A stretch of DNA of 64,000 nt from Balneolaceae bacterium (GCA_007693745.1 REDA01000038.1:1-64000), one strand, 5' to 3'. Counted from the stretch's first letter, positions 26,697-36,264 are shown. Notes: generated from the letters alone by a model not told the origin. A program made the numbers and translations.

Positions 26697-27528
26697 ACCG
26701 TTCCGTAATCGGTTTAAGCTTTTCCTTCAGCTGCTCAGCCCGCAACGAGACCTCCTGTTCCCATTCCGGACTCCCGCTGCCGGCATAAATGACCGATCTG
26801 GATGCGTTTACAACCACCATACCTTTGTGATCTGCTGTTGCCTTAACCACACTTTCCACAGTACCACCCTGAGTTCCAATCCCGGGTATCAGCAGATGAG
26901 CTTTGGAATGGGCCTTAATTACCGGCTCAAAGGCTTCCGGCTGGGTAGCTCCCACCACCATACCCAAATGGGTTTCACTTCTTTCCTGTTTTTTTGAAAG
27001 CAGCTCGGCAATGTACTCTCCAAGTGAAAGCCGCCCTTCAAATCGGCGCTGCAGAAAATCAGCCGCTCCGGTATTTGAGGTCATCGTGAGGATAAACAGA
27101 GCTTTCGATGCATCACCGAAATAGGGTTCGAGGGTGTCCAGTCCCATCAGCGGATTGAGCGTAACGGCATCCGCATTCAAGCGGTCAAAAAAGGCTTCAC
27201 GGTATTTGCCGGCTGTATTTCCAATGTCCCCCCTTTTGGCATCCGCTATAAAAATACGGTTGGAGGGAATCATGTCCGAAACCTCTTCAAGAATCTGCCA
27301 GCCGGCATCCCCCATCGCTTCAAAAAAAGCCATGTTCGGTTTAAATGCGCAAGCATGTTGCTTTGTGGCATTGATTACCCTGCGGCAAAACTCGACTACC
27401 TGACCATTGGGATCGGAAACCTGTTCCTTCAGTGACAACGGCAGCCTGGCCGGATCCGGATCTAACCCTACACTGAGTACAGAACCGGAAGATTCTATCG
27501 CTTTTTTTAATTTATCTGTAAAATTCAT
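26686..27528 (-). CDS. pyrF: Orotidine 5'-phosphate decarboxylase, type 2
   Basis: A 280-residue TIM-barrel enzyme that converts OMP to UMP, the last step of pyrimidine synthesis. The longer type 2 form is recognised from VLSVGLDPDPARLP, KPNMAFFEAMG, the catalytic stretch IFIADAKRGDIGNTAGKY, VTLNPLMGLDTL and LIPGIGTQGG. The Asp-Lys-Asp catalytic array is intact. It overlaps rnhA downstream by 11 bp. Upstream lies a divergent methyltransferase with an htpG-like relic in the gap. Confidence 0.95.
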   Translation of the reverse strand: MNFTDKLKKAIESSGSVLSVGLDPDPARLPLSLKEQVSDPNGQVVEFCRRVINATKQHACAFKPNMAFFEAMGDAGWQILEEVSDMIPSNRIFIADAKRGDIGNTAGKYREAFFDRLNADAVTLNPLMGLDTLEPYFGDASKALFILTMTSNTGAADFLQRRFEGRLSLGEYIAELLSKKQERSETHLGMVVGATQPEAFEPVIKAHSKAHLLIPGIGTQGGTVESVVKATADHKGMVVVNASRSVIYAGSGSPEWEQEVSLRAEQLKEKLKPITERYVA

Positions 27529-27651
27529 TCCTAACTAAAAGCAAAATTCATTGCAAGATAGTAATTAAAAGCCTAAGATAAGCCCTTCATTGAGTGGTAC
27601 TCAGCTGCTCATCTTTTCAGTACCCGAAGTTTCTTTGAGTAAAAACTGAAT

Positions 27652-27729
27652 ATGTCTCAGAAAAGATATGGATTTAAAGGCGAACTGAACAGGCTGATGA
27701 ATATTGTAGCCCGTTCAGAAAAGCGTTAA
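27652..27729 (+). pseudogene. Possible relic of the 5' end of htpG (Hsp90)
   Basis: ATG 27652 opens a 25-codon frame ending in TAA 27727-27729. The product begins MSQKRYGFKGELNRLMNIV and ends ARSEKR. It resembles the conserved HtpG N-terminus, in which a (Y/E)EFKxE-hydrophobic-LL-IxxHSLYS-(E/K)K pattern is usual, with HSLYSEK apparently shortened to RSEK. The rest of htpG is absent; the methyltransferase gene starts 28 bp later. It could instead be a small peptide gene or chance. Confidence 0.4.
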
Positions 27730-27757
27730 TCAGCATGAAATTTGCAAAATAACGATT

Positions 27758-28501
27758 ATGTCCTGGTTTGAAACGTGGTTCAATACCCCCCTTTACGAAA
27801 AAGTGTACGCGAACAGAGATGAGAATGAAGCAGCACTGCTCGCAGATTTTATTGAGACCATTATCCCTGCAGTCCAATACCCTGAGCTTCTCGACCTGGC
27901 CTGTGGCCGGGGACGGCACTCTCTTAATATGGCAAGAAGAGGCTACAGGGTCACTGGAGTTGACCTGGCACCTCAAGCGATACAAACGGCAAGAGAAAAA
28001 GCCGCTTCGGAAGGACTCACTTCAGTTACTTTCTGCACAGGAGATATGAGAGAACCACTGGGTGGCCCCTATAACGCAATTCTGAATCTGTTTACCAGCT
28101 TTGGCTATTTTGAAGAGGATCGGGAAAATATACGCGTCCTGGAGAATGTGGCAGCCCTGCTGAAACCCGGAGGAGTTTTCATTCAGGACTATCTCAATCC
28201 TGTTTTTGTGGAAAATTCACTTACAGCATTCGAGGAACGAACTGCCGGTAAGATCACCTATCAGATTGAAAGAAAAATTGAACGTGGGATGGTATTTAAG
28301 AAGATTCTCTTCCCCGGCGCCCCTGACAGAGGCCCTGCAGAGTTCAGCGAACGGGTGAAACTCTATGATTCAGACTGGTTTCGGGGGCATCTGCAAGCTT
28401 GTGGACTAACGCTCTCAGCCGTTTATGGCGACTACCAAGGGAGCCCTTACAACCCTCTGAAGAGTCCAAGGCAACTGATGGTGAGTCAGAAACCGGAGTA
28501 G
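27758..28501 (+). CDS. Class I SAM-dependent methyltransferase
   Basis: A 247-residue soluble enzyme. SAM motif I is LLDLACGRGRHSLNMARRGY, followed by the acidic loop VTGVDLAPQAIQTARE, then CTGDMREPLGGPYNAILNLF and the post-motif LLKPGGVFIQDYLNP. This corresponds to a methyltransferase-11/25-like fold. The substrate cannot be told. It stands alone: divergent from pyrF and convergent with the following unknown gene. Confidence 0.85.
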   Translation: MSWFETWFNTPLYEKVYANRDENEAALLADFIETIIPAVQYPELLDLACGRGRHSLNMARRGYRVTGVDLAPQAIQTAREKAASEGLTSVTFCTGDMREPLGGPYNAILNLFTSFGYFEEDRENIRVLENVAALLKPGGVFIQDYLNPVFVENSLTAFEERTAGKITYQIERKIERGMVFKKILFPGAPDRGPAEFSERVKLYDSDWFRGHLQACGLTLSAVYGDYQGSPYNPLKSPRQLMVSQKPE

Positions 28502-28513
28502 TACCCGGACTTC

Positions 28514-29176
28514 TCAGATCTCTGTACTTCTGAACACCTCTTCTGCGCCATGCGGGGGACGGTCGAGCGCCCAGGTTTCGAAATAGAACATTCTCTCAGA
28601 ACGCATTCTCTTCCCGTTGATACTGAAAAACCGGAATTCTTCATCCGTCAGATTTCGGAACGGATAGAAGAGCGCAGGGTAGATGTTCATTTTTGAAAAC
28701 AGATGGAGATCAAAACCATGATGTGCCTTCTCTTTGTAGAGAACCAGTAAATTTTTCTCCAGCACCTCTGCAAGTTCACTCTTTTTCTGGTTGATATTCA
28801 TTCCGGATTCGAGAATAAGCCCGTCTGCGGAGGATATCGGCGTATCTTCTTTGCCCAGTATCAACGGCTCCTCAAATGTTGTCTCCCCGATCGCTCTGTC
28901 AAGGGTTGTGATCTCACCCCTGTAATACACCGCGTAATCTGACAAGGCTGTGGACAGCGCCTGAATGATCATTTCAGCCTTTAGAAGTGTATCCAGCCCA
29001 AACCGGGGAGTTTCCGAAAACCGTGTTCCTGTGATGTAAAATTTGGAGTAGGTCGGATCCGGTTTCATAAAATCCTCTATACTCATCGTAACCTGAGCAC
29101 CGGTGTTGCCGGGTTTACGCTCCCGCAGCTGATCGAGCCGCAAGTCATGTTCAAAAAAGAGCTTAAAGATATCCAT
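28514..29176 (-). CDS. Conserved-looking protein of unknown function (220 aa)
   Basis: No family was recognised. The product is 220 residues, soluble, with no signal peptide or membrane helix. Regularly spaced hydrophobic positions and aromatic residues suggest a folded alpha/beta protein (SKFYITGTRFSE, LKAEMIIQALSTALSDYAVY, SELAEVLEKNLLVLYKEKAH). The C-terminal third is rich in Phe and Tyr (MNIYPALFYPFRNLTDEEFRF). It lies between a methyltransferase and a polysaccharide flippase and is probably transcribed independently. The codon use looks like that of its neighbours. Confidence 0.75.
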   Translation of the reverse strand: MDIFKLFFEHDLRLDQLRERKPGNTGAQVTMSIEDFMKPDPTYSKFYITGTRFSETPRFGLDTLLKAEMIIQALSTALSDYAVYYRGEITTLDRAIGETTFEEPLILGKEDTPISSADGLILESGMNINQKKSELAEVLEKNLLVLYKEKAHHGFDLHLFSKMNIYPALFYPFRNLTDEEFRFFSINGKRMRSERMFYFETWALDRPPHGAEEVFRSTEI

Positions 29177-29302
29177 ACCTAACCAATTAACTACGTTTAC
29201 ATTTCAATACAACACCCCGTAACCGACGCGCAGTACTCCACCAAACAGCGGTGTCCGCTCTTCGCATACAAACAACATTTTTATAACTGCTCAGGTTCTG
29301 TA

Positions 29303-30781
29303 TCATCTGCGAAAACTGCTTAACAGCTGACTCAGCTGACGGTTGAAGTCAGCTGAGAGTGAAAGCCGGACGGCCGGTACCAGAAACAGGCTCAGGAAGA
29401 GAACTCCCTTCAGAAGCAGATTCAGAATCAATTGATCAGCAGGATTGATCAGCGAAGCGACGGTAAAAGCCACGGAGCCCAAAAAGAGTGCTATCCAGAA
29501 CTCCTTACTGAAGGGGCTAAGCTGCATTCGCAGCCGGATGTAGAGATATTTCACCGCATTGTAAACCAGAAGAGCCAGCGCTGACGCAATGGCTGCCCCC
29601 TCGATGCCGTACTGTGGAATCAAAAGATAATTGGCACCTATCGTCACAAAAACAAGGATCATATTGGTGTAAAAGCTTACCCTGTAATGTTTCGAGTTGA
29701 TCAGGATAATTCCGTTTGCTCCTGTTCCCATTTCAATCAGTTTTCCAATTCCGATAATCAGCAGCACCCATTTTCCGGCGGCATAGATCTCAGGCATCAT
29801 CAGATAAAACAGATCGGACAAAATCCAGATCACACCGAAAAGCAAGAAACCCGGAAGAAGCTGATTCAGAGCTGTTTTTTTGTAGAGATTATCCACTTCC
29901 ATCCATTTTTTTTTCTGAATCATTTCAGCCAGTACGGGAGCAGCAATCTTTTCAATAGCCCTCTGGGGCACAGTAATCACAGAACCCATATAGAAAGCGA
30001 TCGCATATACTGCTGTCCATTCCAGACCGGCCATGGAACCCAGCATCAGAATATCGATATTCCAGACAAGAACGGTGGTCAGGCCACCAAGGAGTGAAAA
30101 GAAACTGTATTTTGCCATTCCCAATCTCAATTTTTTCCTCATCAGGGAAAAATCGGGGCGAATCCTCAGCGCGCCAAGAGAGAGGATGCGCATCAGAACA
30201 GCAACTGGCTGCAGCAGGTAGCTGAGCACAAACATGGCAATGAAAGTACTAAAAGAGATCCATTCAAGAAAATAGAGGGTCACAGCCAATATGGCTGCAA
30301 TCCGCAGAATCACTTCATTATACAGTGAACCGGTAACAGCATCTCTTTGGGATCGCAGGTAACTGTTCAGCACCTCAAAATAGAGGATAAAAAACGTAAG
30401 GGGCAGAATCCAGAGGTGGTATTCCAGAAAAAACGAAGAACGATCTGCATAAAAGTTCAGGATCTGCTCCTGCATCAGTAAAAAAAGCAGCGTAAACAGA
30501 GTAAAGCCGAAGAGTGGAATCACGACAGCCCAGATGAGAAAAAGGCTCTTCCCCCCCTCTCTGCTGCTGAAAAACGGAAAATACCGAACCACTGCATGAT
30601 GCATCCCCAGGTGGGCAAACTGCGAACCGATGAATGCTGCTGAGATCAGCACCCTTGTAAGGCCGTACTGATCCGGACTCAATATATGAGGGTAGAGAAA
30701 AATGGTTAACACAAACCCCAGTCCAATACCTGCATAGGTTATCACGGTATTGGAAATGCTCTGACGGGTGATGATACCCAA
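29303..30781 (-). CDS. Oligosaccharide flippase family protein (Wzx/PST type)
   Basis: A 492-residue polytopic inner-membrane protein with about 12-14 hydrophobic segments, beginning ITRQSISNTVITYAGIGLGF and continuing YPHILSPDQYGLTRVLISAA, the usual start of the polysaccharide-transport branch of the MVF superfamily. Such proteins move lipid-linked oligosaccharide repeat units across the cytoplasmic membrane. It is followed upstream on the same strand by a GT2 glycosyltransferase, and further polysaccharide genes lie to 36 kb. The cluster as seen here contains no polymerase (Wzy) that I recognise. Confidence 0.85.
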   Translation of the reverse strand: MGIITRQSISNTVITYAGIGLGFVLTIFLYPHILSPDQYGLTRVLISAAFIGSQFAHLGMHHAVVRYFPFFSSREGGKSLFLIWAVVIPLFGFTLFTLLFLLMQEQILNFYADRSSFFLEYHLWILPLTFFILYFEVLNSYLRSQRDAVTGSLYNEVILRIAAILAVTLYFLEWISFSTFIAMFVLSYLLQPVAVLMRILSLGALRIRPDFSLMRKKLRLGMAKYSFFSLLGGLTTVLVWNIDILMLGSMAGLEWTAVYAIAFYMGSVITVPQRAIEKIAAPVLAEMIQKKKWMEVDNLYKKTALNQLLPGFLLFGVIWILSDLFYLMMPEIYAAGKWVLLIIGIGKLIEMGTGANGIILINSKHYRVSFYTNMILVFVTIGANYLLIPQYGIEGAAIASALALLVYNAVKYLYIRLRMQLSPFSKEFWIALFLGSVAFTVASLINPADQLILNLLLKGVLFLSLFLVPAVRLSLSADFNRQLSQLLSSFRR

Positions 30782-30863
30782 AATGTGTCCGTTTGGTTAC
30801 GATTTCCGTTATTTGAAAGGTAGCTTCTTTCACACTCTGCCTGCAACAGAGAATATCTCTGCT

Positions 30864-31832
30864 TTATTCAGAGAGCCTGTTGTTACTTATCTGCCTTCGA
30901 TCATTTTTTTCTGCTTTCCCCGAGTTGTAAAATCCCTGAAGCACCCATGCCCTGAACCGCAATAAAAACAGTGCCGGTTTTAACCGCCCGCGAAGCAGAT
31001 GACAGATGCCCAGAAACAGACTGACTCCCAGTTTCAGCAGCTCACTCATGTACTTTCCGATTCTTTGAAGCCTGTTTACAGCACGAATCCCTTCACTGTA
31101 TCCGATCCCGACCGACTGGCGCCTCAGATACTCCTTTTCGAGACGATGAGGAGGAATACGATGGGTGAGCCATAGCTCTCCCCAGTAACTAAGCTCCACT
31201 CCATTTTTCCGGATGCGCTGAAAAAATGCCTTCTCTTCACTTCCCAGCAACTGATCCCCCATCCGTCCAAGTGTCATGTCAAAGCCGCCAAAAGCCTGGA
31301 ACAGACTTTTACGAATCATCATATTCCCTCCTCTGGGGAAGTTATTCAACGGATAGATTTTGCTCCCTTCCCCAAGATTGTGCAGACCGAACATCGGCAT
31401 CAGAGGTTTTGGAATCCAGTCAGGATGGGATTCCAGCCCATCAAATGCTACCTCGATTCTGCCTCCGGCAGCCAGAGTTTGAGGCCTTGAATTACTGAAT
31501 TGGATGGCTTTTCCGACATATTCATCCGGAAGCCTCACATCATCATCTATAAAAAAAAGGATCTCTGTGCCGGATTCAGCAACGGCCCGGTTCCGGGCGT
31601 GCGACAATCCCTGTTTCTCCTCCTTCACAACCTTAAAAAAATGTCCCGGATTTGCAGCTCTGAAACGATCGCACACAGCTTCCGTTCCGTCTGAAGAATT
31701 GTTGTCAATCACCAGGATTTCATAGAGCTTCTTATCCGTTTTCTGTACAGCAAGATCATAAAGTGTATCCCTCAGATAACTGCTCCGGTTATAGGTGCAG
31801 ATCGCAACTGTTATTTGAGGTGTGCTTTCCAT
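30864..31832 (-). CDS. Glycosyltransferase family 2
   Basis: A 322-residue GT-A enzyme. It starts TPQITVAICTYNRSSYLRDT, with the nucleotide-sugar motif VIDNNSSDGT, then KQGLSHARNRAVAES, and the DxD-type metal motif FIDDDVRLP. The catalytic region includes NFPRGGNMMIRKSLFQAFGG and LGSEEKAFFQRI. A C-terminal amphipathic or membrane-associated helix (LGVSLFLGICHLLRG) may attach it to the membrane. It probably adds one sugar to a surface glycan together with the adjacent flippase; sugar and linkage are unknown. Confidence 0.88.
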   Translation of the reverse strand: MESTPQITVAICTYNRSSYLRDTLYDLAVQKTDKKLYEILVIDNNSSDGTEAVCDRFRAANPGHFFKVVKEEKQGLSHARNRAVAESGTEILFFIDDDVRLPDEYVGKAIQFSNSRPQTLAAGGRIEVAFDGLESHPDWIPKPLMPMFGLHNLGEGSKIYPLNNFPRGGNMMIRKSLFQAFGGFDMTLGRMGDQLLGSEEKAFFQRIRKNGVELSYWGELWLTHRIPPHRLEKEYLRRQSVGIGYSEGIRAVNRLQRIGKYMSELLKLGVSLFLGICHLLRGRLKPALFLLRFRAWVLQGFYNSGKAEKNDRRQISNNRLSE

Positions 31833-31915
31833 AATTTGACTTCAGTTCATCCAAACTTTTTCTTCAATCCTGATAACCCATCTCATTCCAACAACCTGAC
31901 TCAAGGTTCCTTAAG

Positions 31916-32734
31916 ATGCCGAAAAAACCACTCGTCTCCATCTATCTCCCCACCCGCAACCGAAGCCGATTGTTGCCGAATGCTATCGGGTCGGTGCTTC
32001 AGCAGACCTGGGATAATCTGGAGCTGATAGTGGTCGATGATGCTTCCGACGATTCCACACCGGAAATTCTGCAACAATATAGTGAAAAGAGCCGGATAAA
32101 AGTGATCCGGAATCAGGACCCTGCGGGAGCAGCCGCAAGCCGCAATCTAGCTGTTGGCATCGCTTCGGGCGAGTTTGTAACGGGTATTGATGACGATGAC
32201 CTTTTCATGCCCGAAAGGATTGAGATGCTTGTCAGGGCTTTTACCGACGGGATTTCGGGTACCTGTTCCAACGACAGAATGGTGTATGATCAACGAGAGC
32301 TGATCTGGAAGAAGAGATCTCTAATCTCTTCGAGCGACCTCTTATTTTACAATCAGGTTGGGAATCAGCTGCTCACCCGAAGAGACTATTTTTCGGGATC
32401 AGGTGGATTTGATGAGAGCCTGCCATCTGCACAGGATTACGATCTGTGGATACGAATCGCTCAGAACTATGGGCCGGTAAAGACAGTGCCTCACACACTT
32501 CAGGTGGTGAACATGAAGCAAGATGAGACCCGAATTACGCTCTCTGAAGATAAGATTACAGGATACCGGGCCTGTTTTGAAAAGCATAAGCAGAAAATGA
32601 GTCCTGAGCAGATTCAGTATCAGCGTTACAGGCTTGCCCTTGCTGAGGGCAGGAACCCATCCTGGAATGAGCTCATTTCCTCTGTACCCGCCTCCCTCTG
32701 GTTTAAAGAGATCAAGCGTAAGCTTTTTTTCTGA
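31916..32734 (+). CDS. Glycosyltransferase family 2
   Basis: A 272-residue GT-A enzyme beginning KPLVSIYLPTRNRSRLLPNA. Motifs are LIVVDDASDDSTPEIL, GAAASRNLAVGIASGEFVTG, the DDD metal site GIDDDDLFMPER, and SAQDYDLWIRIAQNYG near the catalytic base. It faces the other GT2 gene, with 83 bp between the two starts. The closely placed divergent genes probably belong to one surface-polysaccharide locus. Sugar specificity is not readable. Confidence 0.87.
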   Translation: MPKKPLVSIYLPTRNRSRLLPNAIGSVLQQTWDNLELIVVDDASDDSTPEILQQYSEKSRIKVIRNQDPAGAAASRNLAVGIASGEFVTGIDDDDLFMPERIEMLVRAFTDGISGTCSNDRMVYDQRELIWKKRSLISSSDLLFYNQVGNQLLTRRDYFSGSGGFDESLPSAQDYDLWIRIAQNYGPVKTVPHTLQVVNMKQDETRITLSEDKITGYRACFEKHKQKMSPEQIQYQRYRLALAEGRNPSWNELISSVPASLWFKEIKRKLFF

Positions 32735-32878
32735 AAAACTGTGCTAACGGTCTCAAGGTGACCACCAGACACGTTCACCTGCGAAGCCGATTGCAGCTGG
32801 GGTTCCCCAAAAATTCTCACCTGAATATTCCGGAGGGATTTGTGGCTGCACTAAACCGATGTCATTCTCACCATCTGC

Positions 32879-33766
32879 TCAGTTAGCGGATCCGGAACCG
32901 AAGCCGGAAAGAGACAACAGCTCACCGAAATGAAAATCCCATTTGTCGGGGCAAAACCTCTCAAATCCGTTACCGGGGTAGTTGGTCAGTTCACCGAAGT
33001 AGATCTTTTCACCCGGGAGGTAGAGGTCTACACGGATAAAAGTGAACGGCTCCGCCAATTTTTCGGCCAGTTTTACTGCCTCTTCAAGCTGTGCGGGCTT
33101 ACCCATGTCCACAACGCCGGCCGGGTGATGCAGTTCAGCATCCAGTTTTTTAAAGGAGCTGGTGTAAAGGTTTCTTCGCTGCTCACCAAAACGATCCTGA
33201 TCCACCTGAATAAACCCAACTTTCCCGTGAAAACAGAAAAATTTAAAATCAGCGGGTATCTCGGCCTTGCTGCTCAGCAGCAGTTCTTCCGCTATCAGGC
33301 CTGGTTTGAGATCTTTATACACCCACTCACGCCCGAACCTGTAGTAATCGGTGGAGAGCCACCGGTCCGTTTCATTCCTGATCTCAGAGAAGGGAACCTC
33401 TTTCTTGTTTCGTATTACCCTCACAAAACCAGAGCCGTGTGTTGCTTTTAGTACAAAGGAATCAGGCAGCGAATCCCATGCTTCGTGGGTGAGGGTGCCC
33501 CAACAGCCATAAAGCGGAATCAGGTACTCTCTCCCCGCTCTCTGTTCAATATAATCCCGAACCCTGAGTCTGTCGGCAGCCAGGCGGCGCAGATCCGTCT
33601 GTTCAGTGAGTTTAATCTGCTGAATCTTTTCACTCAGCCGGTTTGGTTGGTTCAGATCCGGGAAAAAACCGAATTCAATGTAATAGCGCCACCGGTGCCA
33701 GGCCTTGTCCGTGAGCAGATGACGAAGGCCTCCCCAGAAAAACTTACGCACAATCAGGCGGATCAT
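32879..33766 (-). CDS. TupA-like ATP-grasp protein (glycan modification)
   Basis: A 295-residue soluble protein matching the TupA-like ATP-grasp family. Visible elements are RLSEKIQQIKL near the N-terminus, LIPLYGCWGT, the lysine-rich nucleotide-binding stretch SFVLKATHGSG, IAEELLLSSKAEIPADFKFFCFHGK, and FIRVDLYLPGEKIYFGELTNYPGNG near the C-terminus. Members typically sit in capsule or exopolysaccharide clusters and are thought to ligate amino acids or similar groups to glycans. The gene overlaps the end of the upstream YfhO gene by 4 bp (ATGA), so the two are translationally coupled. Confidence 0.88.
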   Translation of the reverse strand: MIRLIVRKFFWGGLRHLLTDKAWHRWRYYIEFGFFPDLNQPNRLSEKIQQIKLTEQTDLRRLAADRLRVRDYIEQRAGREYLIPLYGCWGTLTHEAWDSLPDSFVLKATHGSGFVRVIRNKKEVPFSEIRNETDRWLSTDYYRFGREWVYKDLKPGLIAEELLLSSKAEIPADFKFFCFHGKVGFIQVDQDRFGEQRRNLYTSSFKKLDAELHHPAGVVDMGKPAQLEEAVKLAEKLAEPFTFIRVDLYLPGEKIYFGELTNYPGNGFERFCPDKWDFHFGELLSLSGFGSGSAN

Positions 33767-36264
33767 TCCTTCCTTTCTTCTTCAGCCACCTCATCGTTTC
33801 TTCTCTTCCAGAGAAACGAAAGCGCGGCAAAAAAGCTCCCAAACAACAAACCGGATCCGGCTGCAGAGAGCCGTTTACCGGTACGGTACCAAACCGGATT
33901 GAGCCCGAGTTCCAGAGTGTACTCACCTGCCGGTACCTCAAAACCCCGGAGGATGTAGTTGGTTCGGATGATCTCGGTTTCCATTCCCTGTATAGTGGCT
34001 TTCCATCCCGGAGGAAACCAGATCTCACCCAACACCAGAAAACCGGGTTCGGATCGGCTGATCGCCATTGAGATCGCATTGGCGCTGTAGCGGATTACCG
34101 AAACCGTTGCACTGGTATCGGGCCGGATCAGCGGCGGTTCCCTGTCTGCCACAAACGCCAGCTCCCTGGCCCGAAAATCACTTTTCAACTGTTCCAATAC
34201 CGCTCTTTGATCGGACAGTACGCTCACCGAATCCACAAAAAATGCCTTTGGCAGAACCTCCAGATTTTCCAGCACCGCACCCTGTACATCCTGAAAAACA
34301 GCCCGGTATCCAGGCAGGGATATTGGCTGATTCAGAGAAATGAACCGAACATTCAGCATGTTGAGCAACTCTGTGTTCAGGCCCCTGCCTTCTGTTACAA
34401 ATGCTTCATCCAGCACATCCTGATAGTATCCGAGCTTGGCGCCTGAGTAGCCGCCAATGGTTGGATAGAAATAGGATGGTAACGCATTGTTAAACGGGTT
34501 ATCCAGAAAGGGAAGCACCCTGTAAGGCCATCCCTCCTCGTTCCCGATATTCTCAATAATAAAACGGTCGTGCGGTCGCTCCCGCTGTTCTATGACACTC
34601 TCTCTGGTTGTGTGCCCTTCAACCAGCGAATGTTCGCTCAGATATCTGGAATCCACCCGGATCAGATCCCATGCAAGAACCAGGCTGAGAGCGATGAGTC
34701 CGGCCTCCGCAGGAATGCGCTGCAGTGCCATTAAAGCGATGAGTCCGATACCCAAAATCAGAAAAAGTCCGAACCGGATGGCATCCGCGTGCGCCATCTC
34801 CTCCCTTTCCGGGATAAGTTGTGTGAGCATGATACGGTTTACAGCCTGAACTACACCGGGATCACTTTGTGAGACATTATTCTGAAGAGCCACCCTTTCG
34901 GCCAGACTTTCACGCTCTCCCGGTTTTTCAAAGGTGAGAAACTGAAACGTGATAAAAATGGCAACGGCGGCCAAAGCAACTGCCGGCCATACTGCTCCCA
35001 TCAATGGTTTTATGCCCCTTTGAGAGCGTACCTGATCAGAAATCCACTCCACACCCATGGCTGCGACCACAGCAAAACAGAATACGGTGACCATGAGCCA
35101 CATTTCCGGTACGCGAAATTTGTCAAAAAGCGGAAAATAACCGAACATCACGTTATTCAGCGCTCCGAAATGCTCACCAAGGGAAAACAGAAGAGTAACC
35201 AAACCCGGTGCCAGAAACACAAACTTCAGATGATGGCGGGACTTCACTGCTCCCACCAGAAAAAACAGGAAACCGAGTGCTCCGGCGTAGTGAGGCCCGC
35301 TGGTAAAGGTTTTGGGTCCCCAGTAGTACTCCGCACCGCCATAGGCACCCGGAATTAAAAGCGTAAGGAGCTCTCCCCAACCCTGAGACCATGCAAATGC
35401 ATACTCTCTGGCCAACCCGGTTGTTTCCGCCAGTTCCGAGCCGCCTCTCATACTGAATTGGGAATACTCAAATGTGCTCCAGTAAAGTTGAGCAGAAATT
35501 AACAGTGCAATCACTGCTCCGCCGGCGAGCCAGGCGGTCATGGCAGCGAAACCGTGTGTATCTTTCGCCTTCACCGCTTTTACCAGATCTGTAAGATAGA
35601 GGGCGCCTATCGGAAAAAGGAAAAAGTAGGTAACCTGCGGATGATATGCCCGCAAATGGAGTGTAAGTGCAAGAGCAAATATGAACAGCGCAAGCCATCG
35701 CGACTCTCCCCTCTCTTTCATCAGTAAATAGCCAATGTAAATCCACGGAATGTAGATGTAGGAAAGAAACTTGGCATTATGACCCGCACCGATGATAATT
35801 GGAATGTAGGTACTAAAACCGATAATAACCGCTCCAAAAAGAGCAGAAAAAGGGCGCATTCCCATCAGCAGAAGCATCACAAATCCTCCGGCGAGCAGTA
35901 TCCACATCTCTGCAGCCGGGTAGATAAACCGGAGTGCTCTCAGAACGGTATTGTCGAGATTGGGCAGCTGGGGCGGATGAGATATCGTGGTCGCCGGCAT
36001 ACCGGAAAACATATTCGCAGCCCAGTGTGCTGTTTCCCCCGCTTCCTGCTGATGCTGCATGAGGGATTCAGCCCCGGCTCTCCACTGAATCACATCATGA
36101 CCCATATACTGCTGTCCGCCGAGGATAGTTGAGTGGTACAGAAAAAACGGAAGCAAAAAAAGAATACATAGTGAAATCAGTATTTCACGGTCGCGGCTAA
36201 ACCATTTTGTGAGCGCCGGAACTGTAGTTTTTTCCTCTTTCCCTTTCCTTTTTTTGGATGTCAT
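33763..36264 (-). CDS. YfhO family membrane protein
   Basis: An 833-residue polytopic membrane protein with a basic cytoplasmic N-terminus, about 12 hydrophobic segments and a large soluble C-terminal region before a last membrane helix. It matches the YfhO family (GHDVIQWRAGAESLM, FSGMPATTISHPP, GAGHNAKFLSYIYIPWIYIG, FPIGALYLTDL). YfhO of Gram-positive bacteria takes part in lipoteichoic acid glycosylation, and relatives are GT-C-like glycosyltransferases. It is coupled to the TupA-like gene and lies beside the glycosyltransferases, so it probably transfers sugars or organises surface polysaccharide assembly. gatC is 38 bp upstream on the same strand. Confidence 0.87.
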   Translation of the reverse strand: MTSKKRKGKEEKTTVPALTKWFSRDREILISLCILFLLPFFLYHSTILGGQQYMGHDVIQWRAGAESLMQHQQEAGETAHWAANMFSGMPATTISHPPQLPNLDNTVLRALRFIYPAAEMWILLAGGFVMLLLMGMRPFSALFGAVIIGFSTYIPIIIGAGHNAKFLSYIYIPWIYIGYLLMKERGESRWLALFIFALALTLHLRAYHPQVTYFFLFPIGALYLTDLVKAVKAKDTHGFAAMTAWLAGGAVIALLISAQLYWSTFEYSQFSMRGGSELAETTGLAREYAFAWSQGWGELLTLLIPGAYGGAEYYWGPKTFTSGPHYAGALGFLFFLVGAVKSRHHLKFVFLAPGLVTLLFSLGEHFGALNNVMFGYFPLFDKFRVPEMWLMVTVFCFAVVAAMGVEWISDQVRSQRGIKPLMGAVWPAVALAAVAIFITFQFLTFEKPGERESLAERVALQNNVSQSDPGVVQAVNRIMLTQLIPEREEMAHADAIRFGLFLILGIGLIALMALQRIPAEAGLIALSLVLAWDLIRVDSRYLSEHSLVEGHTTRESVIEQRERPHDRFIIENIGNEEGWPYRVLPFLDNPFNNALPSYFYPTIGGYSGAKLGYYQDVLDEAFVTEGRGLNTELLNMLNVRFISLNQPISLPGYRAVFQDVQGAVLENLEVLPKAFFVDSVSVLSDQRAVLEQLKSDFRARELAFVADREPPLIRPDTSATVSVIRYSANAISMAISRSEPGFLVLGEIWFPPGWKATIQGMETEIIRTNYILRGFEVPAGEYTLELGLNPVWYRTGKRLSAAGSGLLFGSFFAALSFLWKRRNDEVAEEERKE

